Origin: Nitrospinae bacterium CG11_big_fil_rev_8_21_14_0_20_56_8
GTDB taxonomy: Bacteria; Nitrospinota; Nitrospinia; Nitrospinales; VA-1
Assembly: GCA_002796165.1 (NCBI GenBank)
Contig: PCWF01000165.1
Coordinates: forward strand, 1-14,022
DNA length: 14,022 nt
Direction: 5' to 3'
Shown: in pieces, positions 1 to 7,415 of the stretch
How the letters are laid out: each line of letters opens with the position of its first letter
Numbering within the stretch: the stretch's first letter is position 1
Notes under the pieces: model-generated
The model's database searches: none
What the model saw: only the letters and a program-made list of their open reading frames with translations
What the model was told of the DNA's origin: nothing
Translations under genes and position numbers: made by a program

Positions 1-8
1 AGCAACAC

Positions 9-419
9 ATGAAAAGGCTTAACTTTGTTTTTCTGGCGGCTATCATTACCATGTTTCTGGCCGGTTCCGCCTTTGCGGACGTTTTGAAACCCGGTCAAAC
101 AGCTTCCTGCAACAACGCGAATTCAATCACCTTGGAAAATGCGGGTAACGGAACCCAGGAAGACCGGAATGCGGCTAACGCCACCATCTGGAAATCTTCC
201 ACCTTCACCACGGTTCCCCTGTCCTTGAGCCCGGCCGACCATCAAGGTCTGGAAGGCGAGCGGGGGGTGGGAATGGCGAACAAGGCCTCCATGGGTCACA
301 GCAAGGTAACGTTTACCAAGCAGGACAATTTCAGCCGCGGTGACTCCATTGGGGACATCAGCGGTGAGGTTCGCATCACCAATACGGGTACGGCCGACAT
401 TAAAGTGAATTGCGGCTGA
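9..419 (+). CDS. Small secreted protein with two cysteines, unknown function
   Basis: I do not recognise a named family. The 136-residue product begins with a clear Sec signal peptide: a Lys-Arg start, a hydrophobic core at about residues 5-19, and a likely cut after Ala-Phe-Ala at 21-23. The mature part is small and polar, about 113 residues, and has only two cysteines, Cys34 near the new N-terminus and Cys135 as the second-last residue, well placed to form a disulfide in the periplasm. The motifs L-x-P-(5 residues)-C-x-N-A at the front and G-x-A-x-x-x-V-N-C at the end recur in the protein encoded at 7416-7793, so the two look like diverged paralogs. The ATG lies at the very edge of the window, so the ribosome site and promoter are mostly out of view. 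An intrinsic terminator follows closely, so this is the last gene of its transcript. It is surely coding; its function is open. Confidence 0.8.
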   Translation: MKRLNFVFLAAIITMFLAGSAFADVLKPGQTASCNNANSITLENAGNGTQEDRNAANATIWKSSTFTTVPLSLSPADHQGLEGERGVGMANKASMGHSKVTFTKQDNFSRGDSIGDISGEVRITNTGTADIKVNCG

Positions 420-440
420 TTATTCGTTCCAACCGTTTAG

Positions 441-479
441 AAGCCGGTCCGGGGGTCTTCCCCCCGGGCCGGTTTTTTA
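441..479 (+). terminator. Intrinsic terminator after the first small secreted protein gene
   Basis: A 12-bp GC-rich stem pairs 444-455 with 461-472, with one G-U pair, around the five-base loop TCTTC. It is followed directly by six T residues at 473-478. This is a textbook Rho-independent terminator for the plus-strand gene ending at 419. On the minus strand the hairpin is not followed by a T run, so it probably does not serve uppP, which ends at 518 and converges on it. Confidence 0.93.
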
Positions 480-517
480 TTGCCCGCAGGTTTATTTAAA
501 CCCACCTTTAACGGGTC

Positions 518-1321
518 CTACAGGAAAGCCAGAATTCCCGCCGCCAACGCCAGCCGGTATATGATAAAGGGCATCAGCCCCGTTCGCGCGACGATCTCCA
601 TCAGGATCTTGATGGATACATAGCCCACCAGAAAGGTGACCCCGAACCCCAGGGCCAGTTGGGGTGCGGTGTAATTGTAGCCATCCTGACTGTTCAGTAT
701 GAACATGAGCTTGTAGAGTCCAGCGGCGAGGATGATGGGGGTTCCCAGAAGAAAGGAGAATCGTGCCGCTTCCTCCTTGGACAAGCGGGTGAAAAATCCC
801 GCGGCGATGGTCACCCCCGAGCGGGACGTTCCCGGAAGCAGGGCCAGCGCCTGCGCCAATCCGATAAAAAGAATGGAACTCAAGCGCAATCCATGAAAAT
901 TGGGCAGGGGATGGGATTGCCGCTTGGAGAATTGATCGGCCGCCCAAAAGACCCCCGACCAGAGGATGAGGTTCCCGGCGACAAAATAAGGGCTCCGGAG
1001 TTCGGATTCAATCCAGTCTCCGCCAAGCAGTCCGGCGAAACCGGCCGGGACAGATGCGACCAGGACCCAACCCGCGAGCCGTTTTTTCTCCAGAGGGGCG
1101 TTTTGCCGGAAGGGGCTGGTGTACAGATCCCATAAATCGTTTCCAAAATAAAGAATAATTGCCAGCAGGGTGCCCAGATGCAGGATGGCATCGAGTGCCA
1201 AACCCTGATCCTTGAACCCCATGACGACCGGAATCAGGATCAGGTGGCCCGAGCTGGAGACGGGTAGAAATTCGGTTAGGCCCTGAACCACGGCCAGGAG
1301 AAGAATATTAACGTAATCCAT
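518..1321 (-). CDS. uppP: Undecaprenyl-diphosphatase (UppP/BacA family)
   Basis: This integral membrane enzyme dephosphorylates undecaprenyl diphosphate to the monophosphate, recycling the lipid carrier for peptidoglycan and other surface polymers; overproduction of the family gives bacitracin resistance. The 267-residue length is normal for the family. Signature 1, QGLTEFLPVSSSGHL, spans residues 13-27 and contains the catalytic-site Glu17. Signature 2, LPGTSRSG, spans 162-169 with the conserved Arg167. Several hydrophobic segments follow the expected pattern (about 5-12, 45-60, 84-99, 112-128, 150-163, 180-205 and near the C-terminus). The start at 1321 gives the usual N-terminus directly before signature 1. 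No Shine-Dalgarno is visible; the upstream bases on the coding strand are instead a C8-T6 homopolymer run. It is a lone minus-strand gene among plus-strand neighbours. Confidence 0.96.
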   Translation of the reverse strand: MDYVNILLLAVVQGLTEFLPVSSSGHLILIPVVMGFKDQGLALDAILHLGTLLAIILYFGNDLWDLYTSPFRQNAPLEKKRLAGWVLVASVPAGFAGLLGGDWIESELRSPYFVAGNLILWSGVFWAADQFSKRQSHPLPNFHGLRLSSILFIGLAQALALLPGTSRSGVTIAAGFFTRLSKEEAARFSFLLGTPIILAAGLYKLMFILNSQDGYNYTAPQLALGFGVTFLVGYVSIKILMEIVARTGLMPFIIYRLALAAGILAFL

Positions 1322-1706
1322 GCGCGAAAAAAGGGGGGGGAACGAAAGCCATTCCTAACAGGTTTGGAGGGGCCGGGCGACTCTTCCCTCAATAGAAAAC
1401 GGGGTGGAGAGCCCTGCCGGAAACCCGCCAATTTTGCCCATCAGCGGTCCAATAATACCATGAAATTCAATTTGTTTCCTCTTTTTGATAAAGTTGCCGC
1501 CAACCCCGGAATTGTGCTATCTTACGCCTGCTGTCTCGTGCATGTTTTGAAAGGAGCCCACAATATTTCCCTCCCTGGGTGTGGCGTTCCCCGTCCGTCC
1601 TCAAGGCCCGGTCGAATCATTTTATTGAGACAACAGGTGTTTTTCGAGGTGTTTTCCTTGGCGCGAAAGGAAACCCCCGGTTGTTTAACATTCGTATATT
1701 GCTATC
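1322..1706. other. Intergenic region between uppP and the aminotransferase gene
   Basis: About 385 bp lie between divergently oriented genes. Visible content: the G8 run at 1333-1340 next to the uppP start, a candidate plus-strand promoter at 1494-1523, and a 7-bp hairpin TTTCCTT/AAGGAAA (1653-1659 with 1667-1673) just before the aminotransferase gene. An open frame at 1364-1723 has no recognisable protein character and overlaps the next gene, so I do not call it. No threonine- or isoleucine-rich leader peptide that would suggest classical thr attenuation was found. Confidence 0.6.
1494..1523 (+). promoter_or_regulatory. Candidate sigma-70 promoter for the threonine cluster
   Basis: TTGCCG at 1494-1499 and TATCTT at 1518-1523 are separated by 18 bp. 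This would give a leader of about 175 nt before the aminotransferase ATG. The match is moderate, and a second possibility, a -10-like TATATT at 1695-1700, lies much closer to the start codon. Confidence 0.35.
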
Positions 1707-2873
1707 ATGAAAGAGTTTTATAGAATCAGCCGCCTCCCGCCTTATGTGATCGGGATCGTCAATGAATTGAAAATGGAGGCGCGGCGGCGCGGCGAAGACA
1801 TCATCGATTTTGGAATGGGCAATCCCGACATGCCCACTCCCAAGCATATCGTCGACAAGCTTTGCGAAGCGGCCCGAAAGGGCGTAAATCATCGCTATTC
1901 CCAGTCCAAGGGAATTTATAAGCTGAGATTGGCGATTTGCGACTGGTACAAGCGGAATTACGGGGTGGATCTGGATCCCGATACCGAGGCTATCGCCACC
2001 ATCGGTTCCAAGGAGGGGCTTTCGCACCTGGCCATGGCCATCACCGCGCCAGGGGACTCGGTTCTCGTGCCCACGCCCACGTATCCGATCCATACCTATG
2101 CGTTCATACTGGCGAACGGGGACGTCACTCAAGTTCCCATGGGCAAGGATATCGATTTTTTCGAGGCGCTCAGTTCGGCGTTTAAAAATAACTGGCCCCG
2201 GCCAAAGGCGATGGTGATCAATTTCCCCCATAACCCTACCACCGAGGTCGTGGAGATCGATTTCTTTTATAAAGTGGTCGAGTTTGCCCGGGAGCATGAT
2301 TTGATCGTCATCCACGATTTCGCTTATGGAGACCTGGTGTTCGACGGTTACCAGGCGCCCAGTTTTCTCCAGGCTCCGGGAGCGAAGGACGTGGGGGTCG
2401 AGTTTTTCACCATGTCCAAAAGTTACAGCATGCCGGGATGGAGAGTGGGATTTGCGGTGGGGAATCGTGATATCATTCACGCCCTGGCGCGATTAAAAAG
2501 CTACAATGACTATGGGATGTTTCAACCCATTCAGATTGCCGCGACGGTGGCCCTGAATGGTCCCCGCGATTGCGTGGAAGAAGCCCGCGAAATTTATCGC
2601 AAGCGAAGAGACGTTTTTTGCGAAGGGTTGAACCGCATCGGCTGGAAGGTTGAGCCGCCAAAGGCCACGATGATGGTCTGGGCGGAAATTCCCGACCAAT
2701 TTAAAGCCATGGGGTCCCTGGAATTTTCCAAACTCCTTCTGGAGAAAGCGAAGGTTGCCGCCGCCCCGGGAATCGGGTTTGGGGAGGGCGGGGACCACCA
2801 TCTCCGGTTCAGTCTGGTGGAGAACGAACACCGGATCCGCCAGGCCATTCGCGGCATTCGTGAGTTGTTCTGA
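1707..2873 (+). CDS. alaC: AlaC-type PLP-dependent aminotransferase (class I/II)
   Basis: This is a fold-type I aminotransferase, most like AlaC, the glutamate-pyruvate (alanine) transaminase; related enzymes have been annotated as aspartate or LL-diaminopimelate aminotransferases. The 388 residues are typical. The opening ISRLPPYV followed by RRRGEDIIDFGMGNPD is characteristic of the AlaC branch. PLP contacts are visible: Asn176 in the HNP motif, Asp204 and Tyr207 in HDFAYGD, Schiff-base Lys238 in SKSYSMPGWRVGF, and the carboxylate-binding Arg367 near the end. The ATG at 1707 gives the expected N-terminus, but no Shine-Dalgarno precedes it. The gene stands 42 bp ahead of hom and probably begins the hom-thrC operon. 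A role supplying an amino group in the aspartate or alanine pathway is likely; the exact substrate cannot be fixed from sequence. Confidence 0.9.
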   Translation: MKEFYRISRLPPYVIGIVNELKMEARRRGEDIIDFGMGNPDMPTPKHIVDKLCEAARKGVNHRYSQSKGIYKLRLAICDWYKRNYGVDLDPDTEAIATIGSKEGLSHLAMAITAPGDSVLVPTPTYPIHTYAFILANGDVTQVPMGKDIDFFEALSSAFKNNWPRPKAMVINFPHNPTTEVVEIDFFYKVVEFAREHDLIVIHDFAYGDLVFDGYQAPSFLQAPGAKDVGVEFFTMSKSYSMPGWRVGFAVGNRDIIHALARLKSYNDYGMFQPIQIAATVALNGPRDCVEEAREIYRKRRDVFCEGLNRIGWKVEPPKATMMVWAEIPDQFKAMGSLEFSKLLLEKAKVAAAPGIGFGEGGDHHLRFSLVENEHRIRQAIRGIRELF

Positions 2874-2915
2874 TCCTATGCCGACCTTCACCCGCCCTAA
2901 TCCTTCAGGTATGTC

Positions 2916-4220
2916 ATGGATACGGTAAAAATCGGCCTCATCGGTTTCGGAATTATCGGCGCCGGTGTGGTGAAAATTATTGAAGAAGGTCGATCTCTGC
3001 TCCGCAGGCGGTTGGGAGCCGATCTTGACATCGTCAGGATTGCCGATCTCGATATCAAAACCGACCGGGGGGTAGCTATCGATCCCGCCCGCCTCACCAC
3101 CCGCGCCGATGATGTTCTGGATAATCCCGACATACAGATCGTGGTCGAACTCATCGGCGGATATGAACCCGCGCGGACGTTTTTGCTCAAGGCGCTCAAG
3201 TCCGGGAAGCACGTGGTGACGGCCAATAAAGCCCTGCTGGCGAAGCACGGCGACGAGATTTTCGCCGAGGCGGAAAAGAAACATCTGTCGATCGGTTTCG
3301 AGGGCTCCGTGGGTGGAGCCATTCCCATCATTCGATCCATGCGGGAGGCCTTTGTGGCGAACCGATTCTGCGCGATCGAGGGGATCGTCAACGGCACGGC
3401 AAATTATATCTTGAGCCGAATGACGGATGGACATGGGGACTTCCCCTCGGCCCTGAAAGAGGCACAGGTCAAGGGTTATGCCGAGGCCGATCCGACGTTC
3501 GATATCGAGGGGATCGATTCCGCTCATAAAATTGCGATTCTGACCCGGTTGGCCTATGGCACCCCCATCACCCTCGAATCCATTTCCGTCGAAGGGATCT
3601 CGCACATCACGCCGGAAGATATCGAGTGTGCCCACGAGTTTGGTTATCGTATCAAGCTTCTCGCCATTTCGAAATATGACGGGGAAAGCATTGACGTGAG
3701 AGTCCACCCGGCCATGATTCCCGAGTCCCATCCCATGTCCAACGTCAACGGGGTGTTGAATGCCATTCGCGTTTGCGATAACTGGATGCAGGAAAGTATA
3801 CTGGTAGGACATGGGGCAGGTTCGCTCCCAACCGGAAGCGCGGTGGTGGGAGACATCGTTGAAATTTCGCGGGCGATCTTGTCGGGAGCCAGAAACCGGG
3901 TCCCCCAGCAATCGTTTCAACCCGGCGAAATTCGCACCATTCCGATTAAAAAGATCGATGAAATCCAATCCGAGTATTTTTTGCGATTCAACGTGTTGGA
4001 CCAGCCCGGCGTGCTTTCCACCATCGCGGGGATTTTGGGCCGGCACGGGATCAGCATCGAGTCGGTCATCCAGCGCGGCCGCGACCAGTATGGAAAAGGA
4101 GTGCCTCTGGTTATGATGACGCACCTGGCCAATGAGAAAAATGTGCGCGATGCCCTGAAGGAAATTGATCCATTGGACGTGATCTGTGAAAAATCCATCC
4201 TCATCCGAGTCGAGAATTGA
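2916..4220 (+). CDS. hom: Homoserine dehydrogenase
   Basis: This enzyme reduces L-aspartate 4-semialdehyde to L-homoserine with NAD(P)H, the branch point to threonine and methionine. At 434 residues it is the monofunctional type without a fused aspartokinase. An N-terminal Rossmann fold shows GFGIIGAG at residues 10-17. The catalytic domain carries the family signature EADPTFDIEGIDSAHK, with the catalytic pair Asp201 and Lys205. A C-terminal ACT domain at about 353-432 contains LDQPGVLSTIAGIL, implying allosteric feedback, by threonine in known relatives. The chosen ATG at 2916 has AGGT five bases upstream; another ATG at 2911 is in a different frame. thrC starts two bases after the stop, so the two are almost certainly co-transcribed and translationally coupled. 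Confidence 0.97.
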   Translation: MDTVKIGLIGFGIIGAGVVKIIEEGRSLLRRRLGADLDIVRIADLDIKTDRGVAIDPARLTTRADDVLDNPDIQIVVELIGGYEPARTFLLKALKSGKHVVTANKALLAKHGDEIFAEAEKKHLSIGFEGSVGGAIPIIRSMREAFVANRFCAIEGIVNGTANYILSRMTDGHGDFPSALKEAQVKGYAEADPTFDIEGIDSAHKIAILTRLAYGTPITLESISVEGISHITPEDIECAHEFGYRIKLLAISKYDGESIDVRVHPAMIPESHPMSNVNGVLNAIRVCDNWMQESILVGHGAGSLPTGSAVVGDIVEISRAILSGARNRVPQQSFQPGEIRTIPIKKIDEIQSEYFLRFNVLDQPGVLSTIAGILGRHGISIESVIQRGRDQYGKGVPLVMMTHLANEKNVRDALKEIDPLDVICEKSILIRVEN

Positions 4221-4222
4221 TC

Positions 4223-5551
4223 ATGAATTTCAGGGCGTGGTTTCAATGTATCAACGGCTGTTCCCAGACGCATGAGTTGAACGAGATCATTTATCGTTGT
4301 CCGGCTTGCGGTGAATTGTTCGAAGTTCAGCACGACATGAACGAGTTGAAGAAGTGGAGCGCCGATGAATGGAAGCAACTGTTTATCGAGCGTTACCGAA
4401 AGAACGAATGGCCCTATGGAAGTTCCGTGTGGGGCAAGAAAGAACTGGTCTGCCCCAACGTGGAGAACAAGAATGTGGTTTCCACCTATGAAGGGGGAAC
4501 CAACCTGTTTTGGGCCGATCGTCTGGGGAAGATGCTGGGGCTCAAGGAATTATGGATCAAACAATGCGGTATGGCCCATACCGGCTCGTTTAAAGACCTG
4601 GGCATGACCGTCCTCGTATCCATGGTCAAGCAGATGATCTCGGAGGGGAAAAATATCCGCGCCGTGGCGTGCGCCTCCACGGGGGACACCTCTGCCGCGC
4701 TGGCGGCTTATTGCGCCGTTGCGGGAATTCCCGCCATCGTTTTTCTTCCCCGCAACAAGGTGTCGCTCACCCAACTGGTCCAGCCCATCACTCACGGGGT
4801 GATGACCCTCTCGCTGGATACCGATTTTGACGGTTGCATGAAACTGGTCAAGGATATCTGCGCCAATAACGATATCTACCTGGCCAACTCCATGAATTCC
4901 CTTCGTATCGAAGGGCAAAAAACGATCAGTTTCGAGATCGTTCAGCAATTCGACTGGGAGGTTCCCGATTTCGTGATCGTTCCCGGGGGAAATCTGGGCA
5001 ACGTGAGCGCGATCGGAAAGGGATTCCGGATGTTGAAGGACCTGGGGGTCATCGACAAACTCCCGCGCCTGGTTTGTGCCCAGGCCGCCCAGGCCGATCC
5101 CCTGTACCGTAGCTTCATAACGGGATTCCGTAAATTTGAGCCCATTCAAGCGCAACCCACCCTGGCCAGCGCTATCCAGATCGGCGACCCGGTGAGCGTC
5201 AAGAAAGCCATCCGGGCGCTCCAGGAGTTTGACGGGATTGTGGATGAGGCGACGGAGGCCGAACTGGCCAACACCGTGGGGATGGCGAACCGTACCGGCC
5301 TCCTGTGTTGCCCGCATACCGGGGTCGCGCTGGCCGTCCTTTCCAAACTGGTTAAACGGGGCCTGATTCGCTCCAAGGATCGTGTGGTCGTCATTTCCAC
5401 CGCGAATGGCCTGAAGTTTACCGATTTCCTGTTCCAGTATCACCAGAATCAAATCCCGGGGGTCCATTCCGACTATGCGTTTTCCCCCATCGAGCTTCCA
5501 CCCGATTACGAAAAGGTGCGGGAAGCGATCCTTCGAGAGGTCGAAAAATGA
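4223..5551 (+). CDS. thrC: Threonine synthase
   Basis: This PLP enzyme converts O-phospho-L-homoserine to L-threonine, the last step of the pathway. The 442-residue protein begins with a small zinc-ribbon-like segment, Cys9-x3-Cys13 and Cys26-x2-Cys29, a known N-terminal extension in a subset of threonine synthases. The PLP lysine is Lys124 in HTGSFKDLG, and the phosphate-binding glycine loop is PGGNLGN at 254-260. I chose the ATG at 4223, two bases after the hom stop; an in-frame TTG at 4217 would add only two residues and overlap hom. The 3' end overlaps the next start by four bases (ATGA). Homoserine kinase, which makes the substrate, is not beside it and must be encoded elsewhere or replaced by another enzyme. 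Confidence 0.96.
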   Translation: MNFRAWFQCINGCSQTHELNEIIYRCPACGELFEVQHDMNELKKWSADEWKQLFIERYRKNEWPYGSSVWGKKELVCPNVENKNVVSTYEGGTNLFWADRLGKMLGLKELWIKQCGMAHTGSFKDLGMTVLVSMVKQMISEGKNIRAVACASTGDTSAALAAYCAVAGIPAIVFLPRNKVSLTQLVQPITHGVMTLSLDTDFDGCMKLVKDICANNDIYLANSMNSLRIEGQKTISFEIVQQFDWEVPDFVIVPGGNLGNVSAIGKGFRMLKDLGVIDKLPRLVCAQAAQADPLYRSFITGFRKFEPIQAQPTLASAIQIGDPVSVKKAIRALQEFDGIVDEATEAELANTVGMANRTGLLCCPHTGVALAVLSKLVKRGLIRSKDRVVVISTANGLKFTDFLFQYHQNQIPGVHSDYAFSPIELPPDYEKVREAILREVEK

Positions 5552-6306
5552 CCCATTCAATGAGAATGTATTCTCTGCAAATCCCGGGGTTGTTGTTCTG
5601 CATCTTATTTGGGTTTGCCGGGCCTTCGCTGGTATCCGCCGAATCACAGGACCAGGTGTCCATTGCAGGCGGGGAAGTTAAAATGGGCAGTACCCTTTGT
5701 TCGGACCAGTTTGGCAACGCCGACTGGTGTAGCGATGAAACGGTCCATACGGTGCGGATCAATCCCTTCATGATCGATAAATATGAAGTGACCAACGAGG
5801 CGTATAAGGCGTGTTTTGCGGAGGGGGTGTGTGGTCCGAACGAATTGCATGACAGCCGGCCGGACGATTTCAACAAACCCCGTCAACCGGTGATGTTCGT
5901 GACCTGGGAGGATGCCCAAACATATTGCAAGTGGAAAGGGGGGCGGCTTCCCACCGAAGCCGAGTGGGAGCGGGCCGCGCAGGCGGATTTTTCGGGCGAA
6001 GCGGTTTTCGGCCAGAAATATAATGTTGGCGCTCCCTCGGAAGTGGGGTCCGTTTCTCCCAGTTCCAACGGGATTTTCGATATGTTCGGCAATGTCGCCG
6101 AGTGGACGGCGGACTGGTATGCGCCGTACCCGACCGGGGAGACCCAGGAAAATCCTTCCGGCCCCAAAGAAGGCAAGGACAAGGTGATTCGCGGCGGCTC
6201 CTGGACCTCTGCCTGGTACCAGCTTAGAGCTTCCGACCGCGTGGCGCGGACCCCCGACCTGCGATACAGCGATTTGGGATTCCGCTGTATTCGGGAAATG
6301 AAATAG
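5548..6306 (+). CDS. Exported FGE/SUMF1-fold protein lacking the catalytic cysteine pair
   Basis: The 252-residue product has a signal peptide (hydrophobic core at about 13-29, likely cut after Ser-Ala at 30-31) and then one formylglycine-generating-enzyme (FGE-sulfatase, SUMF1) domain. Hallmarks in order: GGEVKMGS near 38, INPFMIDKYEVTNEAY near 72, GGRLPTEAEWERAA near 132, NGIFDMFGNVAEWT near 172, RGGSW at 215-219 and GFRC at the end. True aerobic FGEs carry two copper-binding cysteines, the first two residues after RGGSW and the second five residues later; here these are Ser221 and Leu226, so sulfatase-activating activity is unlikely. Other cysteines may form structural disulfides in the periplasm. 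The start at 5548 overlaps the thrC stop (ATGA) and has GAGAGG seven bases upstream. Position in the thr operon suggests co-expression but no obvious metabolic link. The true role is unknown. Confidence 0.9.
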   Translation: MTHSMRMYSLQIPGLLFCILFGFAGPSLVSAESQDQVSIAGGEVKMGSTLCSDQFGNADWCSDETVHTVRINPFMIDKYEVTNEAYKACFAEGVCGPNELHDSRPDDFNKPRQPVMFVTWEDAQTYCKWKGGRLPTEAEWERAAQADFSGEAVFGQKYNVGAPSEVGSVSPSSNGIFDMFGNVAEWTADWYAPYPTGETQENPSGPKEGKDKVIRGGSWTSAWYQLRASDRVARTPDLRYSDLGFRCIREMK

Positions 6307-6330
6307 AGCATCAATCGAATGGTTCTATTG

Positions 6331-6380
6331 GGCCATGAGTGAATTCTTGGATTTCAGGGATTCGTTCATGGTCGCGTTTT
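6331..6380 (+). terminator. Long hairpin with short T run after the threonine cluster
   Basis: Bases 6331-6344 pair with 6360-6373 over 14 bp, including three G-U pairs. The loop can extend the stem with CTTG (6346-6349) against CAGG (6355-6358). A GCG and then TTTT (6377-6380) follow. This could end the alaC-hom-thrC operon. The tail is short and the stem partly A/T, so it may be an inefficient terminator or a leader structure of trxB, which starts 42 bases later. Confidence 0.5.
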
Positions 6381-6422
6381 GTGATAACCCAACTCTGAAG
6401 ATCCCATAGAAAGGTCAGGATC

Positions 6423-7373
6423 ATGGCGGATGTTGAAAATGTCGTTATCATCGGGTCGGGTCCCGCCGGCCATACCGCGGCCATTTACGCGGCACGGGCC
6501 AACCTGTCCCCCTTCATGTTCGAAGGTTATCAGGCGGGGGGATCCGCTGGCGGGCAGTTGATGACGACCACCGATGTCGAAAATTATCCCGGGTTCCCCG
6601 AAGGCATTCAGGGACCGGAACTGATGCAGTTGTTTCGAAAACAGGCGGAACGATTCGGAACGCGCATGGTCATGGAGGATGTGGTGTCTGTGGATTTAAA
6701 ACAGCGTCCCTTCACCATTAAATCCGACGAGCGGGAGGTGAGGGCTCATTCGATCATCGTTGCGACCGGAGCCACGGCCAAGCGGATGGGAGTTCCCAGC
6801 GAAAGCCGATTGTTCAATAACGGAATGTCCGCTTGCGCGGTGTGCGACGGCGCCTTGCCCTTTTTCCGGAACCAGCCCCTCATGGTGATCGGCGGTGGGG
6901 ATACGGCCGTCGAGGAAGCGACGTATCTCACCAAGTTTGGATCGGTCGTGCATCTGGTTCATCGGCGCGATCAACTCCGGGCTTCCAAGATCATGCAGGA
7001 ACGGGCCTTGAAAAACTCCAAAATCAATATTATGTGGAACACGGTGCTTGAAGACGCGCTGGGCGAACAGTTTGTGACCGGGGCACGGGTGCGCAATGTC
7101 AAAACCGGCGAGTTGAAGGACGTGGAACTGGCCGGAATTTTTTACGCGATCGGGCACACGCCCAACACCGTGGTGTTTCAGGGACAGATCGACCTTCATG
7201 AAAACGGATATATCAAGGTCAAACATGAGTCCCAGGAAACCAGTATTCCCGGAGTGTTCGCCGCGGGCGACGTCCATGACCATAAATACCGGCAGGCGGT
7301 CACGGCCGCGGGATCCGGATGTGCCGCCGCTCTTGAATGTGAGCGATGGCTGGGTGCCGAAGGGATCATCTGA
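6423..7373 (+). CDS. trxB: Thioredoxin-disulfide reductase
   Basis: This FAD flavoenzyme uses NADPH to reduce oxidised thioredoxin in the cytoplasm, feeding ribonucleotide reductase and thiol repair. The 316 residues match the low-molecular-weight bacterial class. FAD is bound by GSGPAG at residues 11-16; the redox-active dithiol is Cys138-Ala-Val-Cys141; NADPH is bound by GGGDTA at 157-162 together with the HRRDQLRAS loop that recognises the 2'-phosphate; the C-terminal GVFAAGDV motif closes the FAD site. The ATG at 6423 is preceded by AAAGG and AGGA-type sequences suited to ribosome binding. A small secreted protein gene follows after a gap of about 42 bp and could share the transcript. All key residues are intact, so this should be a functional enzyme. 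Confidence 0.97.
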   Translation: MADVENVVIIGSGPAGHTAAIYAARANLSPFMFEGYQAGGSAGGQLMTTTDVENYPGFPEGIQGPELMQLFRKQAERFGTRMVMEDVVSVDLKQRPFTIKSDEREVRAHSIIVATGATAKRMGVPSESRLFNNGMSACAVCDGALPFFRNQPLMVIGGGDTAVEEATYLTKFGSVVHLVHRRDQLRASKIMQERALKNSKINIMWNTVLEDALGEQFVTGARVRNVKTGELKDVELAGIFYAIGHTPNTVVFQGQIDLHENGYIKVKHESQETSIPGVFAAGDVHDHKYRQAVTAAGSGCAAALECERWLGAEGII

Positions 7374-7415
7374 TTCCCTGGAATAAGTAATCTGTAATCA
7401 GGGGGCTCATTGCCG

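Noticed and set aside
1364..1723. 119-residue open frame upstream of and into the aminotransferase gene
   Set aside because: Composition is not protein-like, no ribosome site, overlaps a certain gene start, and no recognisable domain.
2493..4124. 543-residue open frame on the minus strand across alaC and hom
   Set aside because: It is antisense to two genes with intact catalytic motifs and shows the His/Gly/Asp-rich composition typical of a shadow frame in GC-rich DNA.
5548..6306. Functional sulfatase-activating FGE
   Set aside because: Both catalytic cysteine positions after RGGSW are replaced, and no sulfatase gene is nearby.
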